From contig JAVJOW010000009.1 of the NCBI GenBank assembly GCA_040216555.1, forward strand, positions 1-64,000: DNA of 64,000 bases, in the 5' to 3' direction. Made by a program: the position numbers and the translations under genes. The notes beneath the pieces were generated by a model. It was not told the origin of the DNA, searched no databases, and saw only the letters and a list, made by a program, of their open reading frames with translations. Positions 18,335 to 28,293 of the stretch are shown one piece after another. How positions within the stretch are numbered: position 1 is the first letter of the stretch; each line of letters starts with the position of its first letter. Origin of the DNA: Arenibacter sp040216555. Its GTDB lineage: Bacteria; Bacteroidota; Bacteroidia; Flavobacteriales; Flavobacteriaceae.

Positions 18335-21300
18335 TTATATCGTTTCTAATTTTTCTTTTTCTAAACGTATCAAAGCCTGCTTGTATTCTTCAGGGAAAAT
18401 CCTGACAAATTTTGGTAGGCAATCTTCCCAATTTTCCAAGATTCTTTGGGCTATTGGGCTAAGTGTAGCGTTATAGTGATTTTCTATAAGGCCTTTCAGT
18501 TCAGCAATATCATTGTCATCCTCTACCTTTAAAAGGTTTAGGGACTCTGTATTGCAATTTTTTCTAAAGGTATTTTTTTCATCAAAGATGTAGGCAATAC
18601 CACCACTCATTCCCGCTCCAAAGTTTCTTCCTACTTCACCAAGAATAACCGCTGTACCACCGGTCATATACTCACAACCATGGTCGCCGATACCTTCTAC
18701 GACAGCCTGTGCTCCTGAATTTCTTACACAGAAACGTTCACCTGCTTTTCCGTTTATATAGGCTTCTCCAGAAGTTGCGCCATAAAGCGTAACGTTTCCG
18801 GTTATTACGTTTTCCTCTGGTTTTAAAGTGGACTTGTAGGGTACTTTTATAATTAGCTTAGCTCCGGATAATCCTTTACCTAAATAATCGTTGGTGTTTC
18901 CATTGACGATCATGGTAAGGCCTTTGGTTGCAAATGCACCAAAACTTTGTCCGGCCGAACCGGTGAAATTAAGTTTAAGTGTATTTTCTGGTAATCCTTC
19001 TGCACCGTAAATTTTAGAAATTTCGTTACTGGTAATCGCTCCAACTGCTCTGTCGGTATTGTGGATTGGGAAATCCAAAGAAAGTTTCTCTTTTCTGAAC
19101 AAGGCCGGATGCGCCTTTTCCAAAATTTCGAACTCAATAGATTTGTCAATATCGTGTTGTTGCTTCTGGGTATTGTAGAATTTGGTTCCTTTTGGTACGT
19201 CAACTTGATATAAAATCGGAGTAAGGTCTATGCCTGCGGCTTTGTAATGTGCCAAGGCTTTTTTACGGTCCAGTTTTTGTACTTGTCCGACCATTTCCTC
19301 AATAGTCCTAAATCCTAACTGGGCCATTATTTCCCTAAGCTCTTGGGCCACAAAGTACATATAGTTGACAACGTGCTCCGGCTTGCCTTCAAACTTCTTG
19401 CGCAGTTCAGGATTTTGTGTCGCAATACCTACTGGGCAGGTATTTAAGTGACATACACGCATCATGATACATCCTGAGGCTACCAAGGGTGCTGTAGCAA
19501 ATCCAAATTCTTCTGCTCCCAACAAACAGGCTATGGCCACATCTCTTCCTGTTTTTAACTGGCCATCACATTCCAGGACTATCCTGTTCCTAAGGTCGTT
19601 CAGTACCAAGGTTTGTTGTGCTTCGGCAATTCCCAATTCCCAAGGAAGTCCGGCATGCTTTAATGAGGTTAATGGGGAGGCCCCTGTACCACCATCGTGG
19701 CCGGATATAAGAATAACGTCTGCTTTTGCCTTGGAGACACCTGCAGCTACCGTACCCACTCCCACTTCAGAAACCAATTTAACATTTATCCTGGCTTCGC
19801 GATTTGCAGATTTTAAATCGAAAATCAATTGGGATAAATCTTCTATAGAGTATATATCATGGTGGGGTGGAGGTGAAATCAATCCCACATACGGCGTGGA
19901 ATTTCTGGTTTTGGCTATGGACGGATTTACTTTTGGTCCGGGCAACTGTCCTCCTTCACCTGGTTTGGCCCCCTGTGCCATTTTAATCTGAATTTCTTGG
20001 GCGTTGGTCAAATAATTGGAGGTAACCCCAAATCTTCCGGAAGCGACTTGCTTTATAGCGCTGTTTTTCCAATCCCCGGTTTGGTTCTTGTAAAAGCGTT
20101 CTGCATCTTCCCCACCTTCACCCGAATTACTTTTTCCACCGATCCTGTTCATAGCGATAGCCAAATTTTCATGGGCTTCCTTACTAATGGATCCATAGGA
20201 CATTGCACCAGTTTTAAAGCGTTTTACTATTTCTGTCCATGGCTCCACATCATCCAAAGGAATAGGATCGTAATTGGAGAATTCAAAAAGACCACGTATG
20301 GTCATCAAATCCTTGGATTGTTCGTTCACCATTTTGGCAAAGTCATTATAAGATTCTGGCTCATTGTTTCTAACCGCCTTTTGCAGTTTGGCAATACTTA
20401 AGGGGTTGAACAGGTGTTTTTCACCATCCCTTCTCCAGCGATATTGTCCTCCAATTTCCAAATCTAGATTTGCGGCTATATCTTTATCTGTGTAAGCCTT
20501 GTGATGACGCTTTGAAATTTCCTTCTCTATTTCATATAGCCCTATGCCCTGAATTCTAGTAGGTGTGTTAGGGAAGTACTTGTCTACAGTTGAGGTGTTT
20601 ATTCCAATACATTCGAACAATTGGGATCCGCGGTATGAATTTAGAGTAGAAATTCCAATTTTGTTCATTACCTTGAGAATGCCCTTGCCTACTGCTTTGT
20701 TGTAGTTGTTAATGGCTTCTTCAAAAGTGTATTCGGTTATATCGTGTTCTTCAATTTGTTCCGCTATAATTTCGTTGACCAGATAAGGGTTTATAGCACT
20801 TGCTCCAAATCCGAATAGCAAGGCAAAATGATGTACTTCCCTAGGTTCTGCAGATTCAATAATTACACTTAGTTTGGAACGTTTGCCCAACCTTTGAAGT
20901 CCACTGTTGACAAATGAACATGCCAATAAGGCAGGAATGGGTGCTTTTTCTTTGCTAACGTTTCTATCCGATAAAATAATGATATTGGCACCTTCATCAA
21001 TAGCCCGTTCTGCCTGTAGTAAAATGGAATCCAAAGCATCTTCAAGTCCATTATGACCCTTTTCAATGTCATAAAGCATCGCAATGGAAACTACCTTATA
21101 ATCCGGACTGGCATCATAATTCTTTATTTTATCCAGATCTTCCTTGGATATAACGGGGTTTTTGATTTTTAATTTTCGGCAATGAAGCTCTGAAAATTCA
21201 AAAATATTATGATCGCTTCCCAAGGTTAGGCTAATGTCGGTTATTAGCTCCTCGCGAATACCATCCAAGGGCGGATTGGTAACCTGAGCGAACAATTGCT

Positions 21301-22843
21301 TAAAGTAGTTGTAAATTAATTGAGGACGATCGGATAGGATGGCGATAGGAGTGTCTGACCCCATTGATCCCAATGGTTCCTTAGCCGTTTTTCCCATGGG
21401 AAGTATAATGGTATTTATATCTTCCAGAGTATATCCAAATATCGCTTTTCTCTTTTGTACCGACGCCTCATTTAAGAAAAGTGGGCAGTCATTGTATGGG
21501 ATATCCTTAAGGTGAACCAAATTCTTGTTCAACCATTCCTTGTATGGATACCTTACGGCAATTGCTTCCTTAATCTCTTCATCGTTCACAATGCGCCCCT
21601 CTTCCATGTTTACCAAGAACATTTTTCCTGGCTCCAATCTTCCGTGCATTTCAATATTTTCGGGCTCAAGTTCTACAACCCCAACCTCAGACGACATTAT
21701 AACATAACCGTCTTTGGTCACTGAATATCTGGACGGACGCAATCCGTTTCTGTCCAATACAGCACCTATGTAGTTTCCATCGGTAAAAGGAATAGAAGCA
21801 GGCCCGTCCCATGGTTCCATTAAACAGGAGTGGTATTCATAAAATGCCTTTTTTGCTTCGGACATTTCATTGTTCTTTTCCCAAGCCTCAGGTACCAAGA
21901 TCATCATAACCTCTGGGAGTGATCTTCCTGTCATTAACAACAGTTCAACAACCATGTCCATAGTGGCGGAATCCGATTTTCCGGGTAGTATTATAGGAAT
22001 AATATTTTTGATTTCGTCCCCAAACCAATCACTCTTCATTAATTCCTCCCTGGAGCGCATTCTTGTAACATTGCCTCTAAGGGTATTTATTTCCCCATTA
22101 TGACACATATAACGGAAAGGCTGCGCCAAATCCCAAGTAGGGAAAGTATTGGTGGAAAAACGTTGATGCACAAGGGCCAGGCGGGTCACTACCCTTGGGT
22201 CCATAAGGTCCTTATAATATAAACTGATATCTTCAGGCATCAAAAGCCCTTTGAAAATTATAATTTTCGTGGAAAGACTCGGAACATAGAAAAATTTGCT
22301 TTCCGACAATTTGGAAGCGTTTACGGTATGTTCCGTAACCTTTCTGGCTATGAATAACTTTAGGTTAAAATGGAAGAAATCTTGTTCATCATTCTCCCTC
22401 GCAACAAATACTTGCTTAACGTAAGGTTCTGTCTCTGCGGCTATTCTTCCAGGAATGGATTTGTTTACAGGGACTTCTCGCCAACCTAATAATTTTAAAC
22501 CTTGTTTTTTAATATTGGATTCAAAAACCTGTATACAATAGTCCCGTTGGTTTTCTTTTTGAGGTAAAAAGACATTGCCCACGGCATAACTACCTGGTTC
22601 AGGAAGCTCAAAGTTGCATACGTCCTGAAAAAAATCATGTGGAATGTCTATTAGGATTCCAGCACCGTCTCCAGTTTTTCCATCCGAACTTACAGCTCCT
22701 CTGTGCTCCAGCCTTTCTAATATTTCCAAAGCCTTATGAATAATATCATTCGACTTTTTTCCTTTCAGACTACAAATAAATCCTGCGCCACAGTTATCAT
22801 GTTCAAATTCCGGTAGGTACAATCCTTGTTTTCTCAGCTTCAT
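18335..22843 (-). CDS. gltB: Glutamate synthase large subunit
   Basis: A 1502-residue alpha subunit of full length. The class II glutaminase nucleophile is Cys 18 in HDNCGAGFICS; the 17 residues before it are probably removed. The central and FMN domains follow, with GAKPGEGGQLPG and SGHDGGTGASPLTS. The 3Fe-4S cluster ligands are in CHLNTCPVGIATQNP at about residue 1130. The C-terminal beta-helix has repeated GxxxG motifs. It heads the gltBD operon. Confidence 0.97.
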   Translation of the reverse strand: MKLRKQGLYLPEFEHDNCGAGFICSLKGKKSNDIIHKALEILERLEHRGAVSSDGKTGDGAGILIDIPHDFFQDVCNFELPEPGSYAVGNVFLPQKENQRDYCIQVFESNIKKQGLKLLGWREVPVNKSIPGRIAAETEPYVKQVFVARENDEQDFFHFNLKLFIARKVTEHTVNASKLSESKFFYVPSLSTKIIIFKGLLMPEDISLYYKDLMDPRVVTRLALVHQRFSTNTFPTWDLAQPFRYMCHNGEINTLRGNVTRMRSREELMKSDWFGDEIKNIIPIILPGKSDSATMDMVVELLLMTGRSLPEVMMILVPEAWEKNNEMSEAKKAFYEYHSCLMEPWDGPASIPFTDGNYIGAVLDRNGLRPSRYSVTKDGYVIMSSEVGVVELEPENIEMHGRLEPGKMFLVNMEEGRIVNDEEIKEAIAVRYPYKEWLNKNLVHLKDIPYNDCPLFLNEASVQKRKAIFGYTLEDINTIILPMGKTAKEPLGSMGSDTPIAILSDRPQLIYNYFKQLFAQVTNPPLDGIREELITDISLTLGSDHNIFEFSELHCRKLKIKNPVISKEDLDKIKNYDASPDYKVVSIAMLYDIEKGHNGLEDALDSILLQAERAIDEGANIIILSDRNVSKEKAPIPALLACSFVNSGLQRLGKRSKLSVIIESAEPREVHHFALLFGFGASAINPYLVNEIIAEQIEEHDITEYTFEEAINNYNKAVGKGILKVMNKIGISTLNSYRGSQLFECIGINTSTVDKYFPNTPTRIQGIGLYEIEKEISKRHHKAYTDKDIAANLDLEIGGQYRWRRDGEKHLFNPLSIAKLQKAVRNNEPESYNDFAKMVNEQSKDLMTIRGLFEFSNYDPIPLDDVEPWTEIVKRFKTGAMSYGSISKEAHENLAIAMNRIGGKSNSGEGGEDAERFYKNQTGDWKNSAIKQVASGRFGVTSNYLTNAQEIQIKMAQGAKPGEGGQLPGPKVNPSIAKTRNSTPYVGLISPPPHHDIYSIEDLSQLIFDLKSANREARINVKLVSEVGVGTVAAGVSKAKADVILISGHDGGTGASPLTSLKHAGLPWELGIAEAQQTLVLNDLRNRIVLECDGQLKTGRDVAIACLLGAEEFGFATAPLVASGCIMMRVCHLNTCPVGIATQNPELRKKFEGKPEHVVNYMYFVAQELREIMAQLGFRTIEEMVGQVQKLDRKKALAHYKAAGIDLTPILYQVDVPKGTKFYNTQKQQHDIDKSIEFEILEKAHPALFRKEKLSLDFPIHNTDRAVGAITSNEISKIYGAEGLPENTLKLNFTGSAGQSFGAFATKGLTMIVNGNTNDYLGKGLSGAKLIIKVPYKSTLKPEENVITGNVTLYGATSGEAYINGKAGERFCVRNSGAQAVVEGIGDHGCEYMTGGTAVILGEVGRNFGAGMSGGIAYIFDEKNTFRKNCNTESLNLLKVEDDNDIAELKGLIENHYNATLSPIAQRILENWEDCLPKFVRIFPEEYKQALIRLEKEKLETI

Positions 22844-23161
22844 AAATTATCATATTTATTCAAAAATATCAAAATATTTACATTTAATGCAGTGCTATAT
22901 TAAATAGTGCATAAGAAATTCAACGTTTATAATTCAACGTTAAAAAAAATGCATATTCCGATATTTGAGCCCATTAAATTGGGATTTCCTCAATATTAAA
23001 CTTTATATATTGATTTTTCTCCTATTAAAGGGGGGTTTATAATATAAAATTGGTTATTTATGGTTAATTCCCCTTCTTAGGTTAGGGGTTGTTATTTATA
23101 AATTATATCTTTTCAGGACTTACCCCATAAAAAACAAGGGGTAAGTTAAATTTAGTGATTT
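22844..23161. other. Intergenic gap with a perfect hairpin
   Basis: This 318-base AT-rich gap lies between gltB and the acyl-CoA dehydrogenase gene. ACTTACCCC (23118-23126) and GGGGTAAGT (23138-23146) form a perfect 9-bp stem with an 11-base loop, just past the dehydrogenase stop on the minus strand. It may end that transcript, although no strong T run follows it. TATTTTTG lies on the minus strand at 22868-22861, only 18 bases before gltB, too close for a confident promoter call. Confidence 0.45.
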
Positions 23162-24304
23162 TTATCCTTTTAAAATACTACGCGAAATTACAATTTTCTG
23201 AATTTCGGAAGTACCTTCGTAGATCTGTGTGATCTTCGCGTCCCTCATCATTCTTTCTACATGATAATCCTTTACAAAACCATTCCCGCCGTGTATTTGC
23301 ACAGCTTCTATGGTGGTATCCATAGCTACCTGGGAAGCATAAAGCTTTGCCATGGCACTTGATAAGTCATAGCTATTGCCTTGATCCTTGTCCCATGCCG
23401 CTTTGTAGACCAAATGTCTGGCAGCTTCAATTTGTACGTGCATATCGGCCAGTTTAAAGGCGATGGCCTGGTGGTTACTGATCTCCGTGCCAAATGCTTT
23501 TCTTTCTTGGGAATACTTAAGGGCCAGTTCATAAGCTCCTGCAGCAATGCCTAAAGCTTGTGCAGCAATTCCTATTCTTCCCCCGGCAAGAGTTTTCATG
23601 GCAAATTTAAATCCAAATCCATCTTCGCCTATTCTATTTTCTTTGGGAACCTTCACGTCGTTAAATAGGAGTGAGTGAGTGTCACTGCCCCTTATTCCCA
23701 ATTTATTTTCCTTAGGGCCTATTTCAAAACCGGGCATGCCCTTTTCTACAATTATGGCGTTTATCCCTTTATGTCCCTTCGAAATATCGGTCTGGGCAAT
23801 TACCAAATATATTTCAGCCGAATTTCCATTGGTAATCCAATTTTTGGTGCCATTTAGGACATAGTGGTCCCCTTGATCCATAGCCGTTGTTTTTTGGGAG
23901 GTGGCATCACTGCCTGCTTCAGGCTCGGAAAGACAGAATGCCCCAATACTTTGTCCTGTGGACAAACGGGTTAAATATTTTTCTTTTTGTTCTTCACTGC
24001 CAAAAGTTTCCAGCCCCCAACATACCAAAGAATTATTGACGGATACGATTACCGAGGCGGAGGCATCCACTTTGGAGAGTTCCTCCATAACAAGGGCATA
24101 TGAAATAGTGTCCAGGCCGCTTCCTCCGTACTTAGGGTCTACCATCATCCCCATGAAACCGAGTTCTCCCATTTTCCTTACTTGTTCTTCAGGGAATTTC
24201 TGAGCTTCATCCCTTTCGATGACCCCGGGAAGTAATTCATTTTGGGCAAAATCCCTTGCTGCCTGTTGTATCATCAACTGTTCTTCCGAAAGAGTAAAAT
24301 CCAT
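23162..24304 (-). CDS. Acyl-CoA dehydrogenase (short-chain type)
   Basis: A 380-residue FAD enzyme that inserts the alpha-beta double bond into acyl-CoA. The N-terminal helices are followed by FCLSEPEAGSDATSQKT at about 130, WITNG near 158, and the C-terminal IQIHGGNG-type loop (VQIHGGNGFVKDYHVERM). The catalytic Glu lies in YEGTSEIQKIVISR near residue 365, the position found in short- and medium-chain enzymes. Length and layout are those of butyryl-CoA-like dehydrogenases. It appears to be a single-gene unit, with a TATATTTG box just upstream. Confidence 0.93.
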   Translation of the reverse strand: MDFTLSEEQLMIQQAARDFAQNELLPGVIERDEAQKFPEEQVRKMGELGFMGMMVDPKYGGSGLDTISYALVMEELSKVDASASVIVSVNNSLVCWGLETFGSEEQKEKYLTRLSTGQSIGAFCLSEPEAGSDATSQKTTAMDQGDHYVLNGTKNWITNGNSAEIYLVIAQTDISKGHKGINAIIVEKGMPGFEIGPKENKLGIRGSDTHSLLFNDVKVPKENRIGEDGFGFKFAMKTLAGGRIGIAAQALGIAAGAYELALKYSQERKAFGTEISNHQAIAFKLADMHVQIEAARHLVYKAAWDKDQGNSYDLSSAMAKLYASQVAMDTTIEAVQIHGGNGFVKDYHVERMMRDAKITQIYEGTSEIQKIVISRSILKG

Positions 24305-24332
24305 TTGTTAGAAAAAATTTATGAGAATGTTA

Positions 24333-24340
24333 CAAATATA
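24333..24340 (-). promoter_or_regulatory. -7 box for the acyl-CoA dehydrogenase gene
   Basis: The minus strand reads TATATTTG here, 28 bases before ATG 24304, a suitable spacing for a short leader. No convincing TTG lies at -33. Confidence 0.45.
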
Positions 24341-24398
24341 CGAGTATAGAATGGAATAATAATGGGCATTAAAAACATTAAAACCTAATCTATATTTT

Positions 24399-24406
24399 TA
24401 TATTTG
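24399..24406 (+). promoter_or_regulatory. Candidate -7 box for the amino-acid dehydrogenase gene
   Basis: TATATTTG matches the flavobacterial consensus on the plus strand. It would give a leader of about 130 bases before ATG 24543. No good -33 TTG is visible. Confidence 0.35.
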
Positions 24407-24542
24407 TTTGGTTGTATACTTTTTTATCTGTAAAAGAACTTAACAATTATGAGACAACATTAGCTAGGCTGGTATAATAAACCAGAGGATGTGAAATATC
24501 CCTTAATAGCAAATGAAATCAATTAATTAATTGTGAGGTGCA

Positions 24543-25769
24543 ATGAAAGAGTTATTAAAATTATACGAAAATAAAGCCCCTGAAATTGTTTTTAACTGGA
24601 AAGATCCAGAGACTGAGGCAGAAGGGTGGACGGTAATTAATTCCCTTCGCGGCGGGGCCGCCGGTGGTGGTACCAGAATGAGGGAAGGATTGGATATGAA
24701 CGAGGTCTTATCTTTGGCAAAAACAATGGAGGTGAAATTTACGGTTTCAGGACCTCCGATTGGAGGTGCAAAATCCGGTATTAATTTTGATCCCAACGAT
24801 CCTAGAAAATCCGGAGTGCTCAAACGGTGGTACCATGCGGTAGCCCCATTGTTGAAAAGTTATTACGGTACCGGTGGGGATTTAAATGTAGATGAAATTA
24901 ACGAGGTTATCCCTATTACCGAAGACGCTGGGGTTTGGCATCCGCAAGAGGGTGTGTTTAACGGGCATTTTAAACCCACCGAAGCGGATAAGATAAATAG
25001 GATCGGCCAATTGAGATTAGGAGTGGTTAAGGTGTTGGAGGGGGAAGACTACTCGCCTTCGGTAGCCAGAAAATTTACGGTTGCGGATATGATCACCGGT
25101 TTTGGAGTGGCGGAAGCGGTTAAACATTATTATGACGTACACGGTGGTTCGGTAAAAGGGAAAAGGGCCATTGTTCAGGGTTTTGGCAATGTTGGTTCCG
25201 CAGCGGCCATTTATTTGGCCAAAATGGGTGCTAAAGTTGTCGGGATTATCGATCGGGCCGGAGGGGTAATCAATGAGGGAGGATATACTCTGGAGGAAAT
25301 AAGAACATTCTTTCTTAATAAAAAGGGAAATGAGCTTTTTGCGGATAATATTATTCCATTTGCCGAAATGAACGATAGAATATGGAATTTGCCCGCCGAG
25401 ATTTTTGTCCCCTGTGCGGCATCCCGTTTGGTTACAAAGGAACAGATATCCAAAATGATCCAGGCCGGGTTGGACGTGATTAGCTGTGGGGCCAATGTTC
25501 CCTTTGCCGATAAAGAAATATTTTTTGGGCCAATAATGGAGTATACGGATGAACGGGTAAGTCTAATTCCAGATTTTATATCCAACTGCGGAATGGCCCG
25601 AGTCTTTGCCTATTTTATGGAGGGGAGGGTACCAATGGATGATAAACTTATTTTTAATGACACTTCGAATACCATTAGAAACGCAATTTTAAATATATTT
25701 GACCAAAATAAATCAAAAGTTAATCTTAGTAAAACCGGATTTGAGATTGCTTTGAAACAATTAATCTAA
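24543..25769 (+). CDS. Glu/Leu/Phe/Val dehydrogenase
   Basis: A 408-residue NAD(P)-dependent amino-acid dehydrogenase that interconverts an amino acid with its 2-oxo acid and ammonia. The N-terminal domain has the catalytic-lysine region GPPIGGAKSGINFDP (about 73-87). The Rossmann domain has AIVQGFGNVGSAAA at about 208. The length is near that of leucine or glutamate dehydrogenases. The preferred amino acid cannot be settled by eye. The nhaD-like gene starts 20 bases later, so the two may share a transcript. Confidence 0.9.
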   Translation: MKELLKLYENKAPEIVFNWKDPETEAEGWTVINSLRGGAAGGGTRMREGLDMNEVLSLAKTMEVKFTVSGPPIGGAKSGINFDPNDPRKSGVLKRWYHAVAPLLKSYYGTGGDLNVDEINEVIPITEDAGVWHPQEGVFNGHFKPTEADKINRIGQLRLGVVKVLEGEDYSPSVARKFTVADMITGFGVAEAVKHYYDVHGGSVKGKRAIVQGFGNVGSAAAIYLAKMGAKVVGIIDRAGGVINEGGYTLEEIRTFFLNKKGNELFADNIIPFAEMNDRIWNLPAEIFVPCAASRLVTKEQISKMIQAGLDVISCGANVPFADKEIFFGPIMEYTDERVSLIPDFISNCGMARVFAYFMEGRVPMDDKLIFNDTSNTIRNAILNIFDQNKSKVNLSKTGFEIALKQLI

Positions 25770-25789
25770 TAATCTAAACCAATAATAGC

Positions 25790-27154
25790 ATGGAGACCAT
25801 TATTATTATTTTATTCGTTGCCGGTTACTTGGCAATAACATTGGAGCATAACCTGAAAATAGACAAATTAATCCCCGCTTTGGCTATGATGGCTCTGTTG
25901 TGGGCGGTTATAGCTTTGGCACATATGCCGGTTTTTGAGGTCAATGCCGAGCTCCGGGAGTTGGAGGCGACCCATATAGATGAGATTCTACTCCATCATC
26001 TTGGAAAAACTGCAGAAATATTGGTCTTCCTTCTAGGAGCCATGACCATTGTGGAAATAATAGATTATTTCGATGGCTTTGCAACTATAAAAGGATTTAT
26101 AAAAACTAAGAGCAAAAGAAAATTGTTGTGGTTGTTCTCCATTTTGGCGTTTATACTTTCTGCTATTATCGATAACCTTACTGCTACAATTGTTTTAATT
26201 ACCATTCTTCAGAAGGTGGTCAACGATAGGGAAACAAGACTTTGGTTTGCCGGCATGATAATTATTGCTGCCAATGCGGGTGGGGCTTGGTCTCCAATTG
26301 GGGATGTTACCACTACCATGCTATGGATCGCCAACAAGGTGTCTGCGGCCCAATTAATAGAACACGTTCTCTTGCCTTCAATATTATGTATGGCAGTGCC
26401 CACCTTTATTGCAAGTAGGTATAAGGCTTTTTCTGGTAATATTGATACTGATATGGATCAGAAGGAACCGACTAAGTCCAGATATGGAGCTACCATGCTT
26501 TATTTAGGATTAGGGGCTATTATATTTGTTCCCTTTTTTAAGACCATAACCCATTTGCCACCTTACGTTGGTATGATGCTTTCTTTGGCCTTGGTAGCTA
26601 CCTTTGCCGAAATATATAGTAGTTCCAAATTTAGTATTTCCAACATAGACGGTGAAAGTGAGGCAGAATCACATCACAGTCCTGTGCATGCGTCCCTTTC
26701 CAAAATTGAATTGCCAAGTATTCTTTTCTTTTTGGGGATCTTAATGGCGGTGGCCGCTTTGGAGTCTTTGGGTATGTTGTTCCATTTTGCTGGAACTTTG
26801 GATGAGGTAATGCCTATGTTGGGAACAGAGTCCGGTGGGGAATTGGTGTCGGATTTGGTAGTGCTATTCCTTGGAGTAGGGTCGGCGGTTATAGATAATG
26901 TGCCACTGGTCGCAGCCAGTATAGGAATGTTCTCCGTAGGAATGGATGATCCAGTTTGGCATTTTATTGCATATTCCGCAGGAACAGGTGGTAGTATGTT
27001 GATTATTGGTTCTGCAGCCGGTGTTGTGGCCATGGGAATGGAAAAAATAGACTTCTTTTGGTATTTGAAGAAAATAGCATGGTTGGCTTTCCTAGGATTT
27101 GCTGCCGGTGCCATAGGATTTATATTAATTAGAAATTTAGTGTTGAACGCATAA
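25790..27154 (+). CDS. nhaD: NhaD-type Na+/H+ antiporter
   Basis: A 454-residue polytopic inner-membrane protein of the ion-transporter superfamily. Visible signatures include DNLTATIVLITIL (about 124-136), NAGGAWSPIGDVTTTMLWIA (about 161-180) and a second half with SAVIDNVPLVAASIGM and GTGGSMLIIGSAAG. These Asp/Asn/Thr-bearing loops are typical of NhaD. It exchanges cytoplasmic Na+ for protons, as expected in a marine bacterium. Confidence 0.92.
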   Translation: METIIIILFVAGYLAITLEHNLKIDKLIPALAMMALLWAVIALAHMPVFEVNAELRELEATHIDEILLHHLGKTAEILVFLLGAMTIVEIIDYFDGFATIKGFIKTKSKRKLLWLFSILAFILSAIIDNLTATIVLITILQKVVNDRETRLWFAGMIIIAANAGGAWSPIGDVTTTMLWIANKVSAAQLIEHVLLPSILCMAVPTFIASRYKAFSGNIDTDMDQKEPTKSRYGATMLYLGLGAIIFVPFFKTITHLPPYVGMMLSLALVATFAEIYSSSKFSISNIDGESEAESHHSPVHASLSKIELPSILFFLGILMAVAALESLGMLFHFAGTLDEVMPMLGTESGGELVSDLVVLFLGVGSAVIDNVPLVAASIGMFSVGMDDPVWHFIAYSAGTGGSMLIIGSAAGVVAMGMEKIDFFWYLKKIAWLAFLGFAAGAIGFILIRNLVLNA

Positions 27155-27203
27155 TTTAATCGATAAAAGACCGTTATTAAGGCAACTTAAATAAAGAAAA
27201 TAT

Positions 27204-27896
27204 ATGTTATTGATACAAGACCTGGCTCAAGAGACAGGATTAGAGGGAGTTGTGTCCGAGGAAAAGACGCTTTCTGTCATTGATTTAATAGTAAATGGCG
27301 GTACAGGAAGTATCTTGATCATAAGTGTTTTGTTTGTAATGCTTTTTGTGGCACTGTATATTTATTTTGAACGGATTTTTGCAATCAAGGCAGCTTCTAA
27401 GATAGACAGCAATTTTATGAACCAGATACGAGACCATGTTACCAATGGCAAATTGGATGCTGCCAAAATATTGTGTGCCCAGACAGATTCGCCAGTAGCT
27501 AGGTTAACGGAAAAGGGAATTTCCAGAATAGGGAAGCCCTTGGACGATATTAATACCGCTATAGAAAATGCAGGTACCTTGGAGGTGTATAAATTGGAAA
27601 AAAATGTGAGTGTATTGGCCACCGTAGCCGGAGCAGCCCCAATGATCGGGTTCTTGGGAACCGTAATTGGTATGATTTTGGCATTCCATCAAATGGCAAG
27701 TAGTGGCGGACAGGCAGAAATGGGTTCTTTGGCCTCCGGTATTTATACGGCAATGACCACTACGGTAGCCGGACTTATTGTTGGTATTATAGCTTATATA
27801 GGATATAACCATTTGGTGAACAGGACAGATAAGGTAGTACATAAAATGGAAGCCAATGCGGTGGAATTTTTAGATTTATTGAACGAACCTCTTTAG
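27204..27896 (+). CDS. exbB: MotA/TolQ/ExbB-family proton channel protein
   Basis: A 230-residue inner-membrane protein with three membrane spans: about 30-52, then 132-155 with VAGAAPMIGFLGTVIGMILAF, and about 178-198 with TTTVAGLIVGIIAYIGY. Together with ExbD it uses proton flow to energise TonB. It is the first gene of an exbB-exbD-tonB-like operon, 10 bases before the next gene. Confidence 0.92.
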   Translation: MLLIQDLAQETGLEGVVSEEKTLSVIDLIVNGGTGSILIISVLFVMLFVALYIYFERIFAIKAASKIDSNFMNQIRDHVTNGKLDAAKILCAQTDSPVARLTEKGISRIGKPLDDINTAIENAGTLEVYKLEKNVSVLATVAGAAPMIGFLGTVIGMILAFHQMASSGGQAEMGSLASGIYTAMTTTVAGLIVGIIAYIGYNHLVNRTDKVVHKMEANAVEFLDLLNEPL

Positions 27897-27906
27897 AACA
27901 TAACAT

Positions 27907-28293
27907 ATGAAACTAAAAGGTAGAAATAAAGTTAGTCCAGATTTTAGCATGTCCTCTATGACGGACATAGTGTTCCTATTGCTTATCTTTTTTATGCTAA
28001 CTGCAAATTCGCCCAATGCATTGGATCTGTTGTTGCCCAAAGCAAAGGGGAAATCTACAAATACCCAAAATGTATCGGTAAGCATCAATAAGAATCTGGA
28101 ATATTTTGTGAACAACGAGAAGATAAACGGACAGTATATAGAAATTGAATTAAAAAAGGCACTAAAAGGACAGGAGAAACCTACTATTATTCTTAGGGCA
28201 GAAGAGAGCGTTGCCATCAAAGAGGCGGTGAACGTAATGGATATTGCCAATAGAAATAATTACAAGGTTATTTTGGCAGTGCGACCAAATTAA
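27907..28293 (+). CDS. exbD: ExbD/TolR-family protein
   Basis: A 128-residue single-span protein. The membrane segment near the N-terminus carries the proton-relay Asp in SSMTDIVFLLLIFFML (Asp about 20). The periplasmic part ends with NRNNYKVILAV, as in the family. Its stop overlaps the start of the TonB-like gene by one base. Confidence 0.92.
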   Translation: MKLKGRNKVSPDFSMSSMTDIVFLLLIFFMLTANSPNALDLLLPKAKGKSTNTQNVSVSINKNLEYFVNNEKINGQYIEIELKKALKGQEKPTIILRAEESVAIKEAVNVMDIANRNNYKVILAVRPN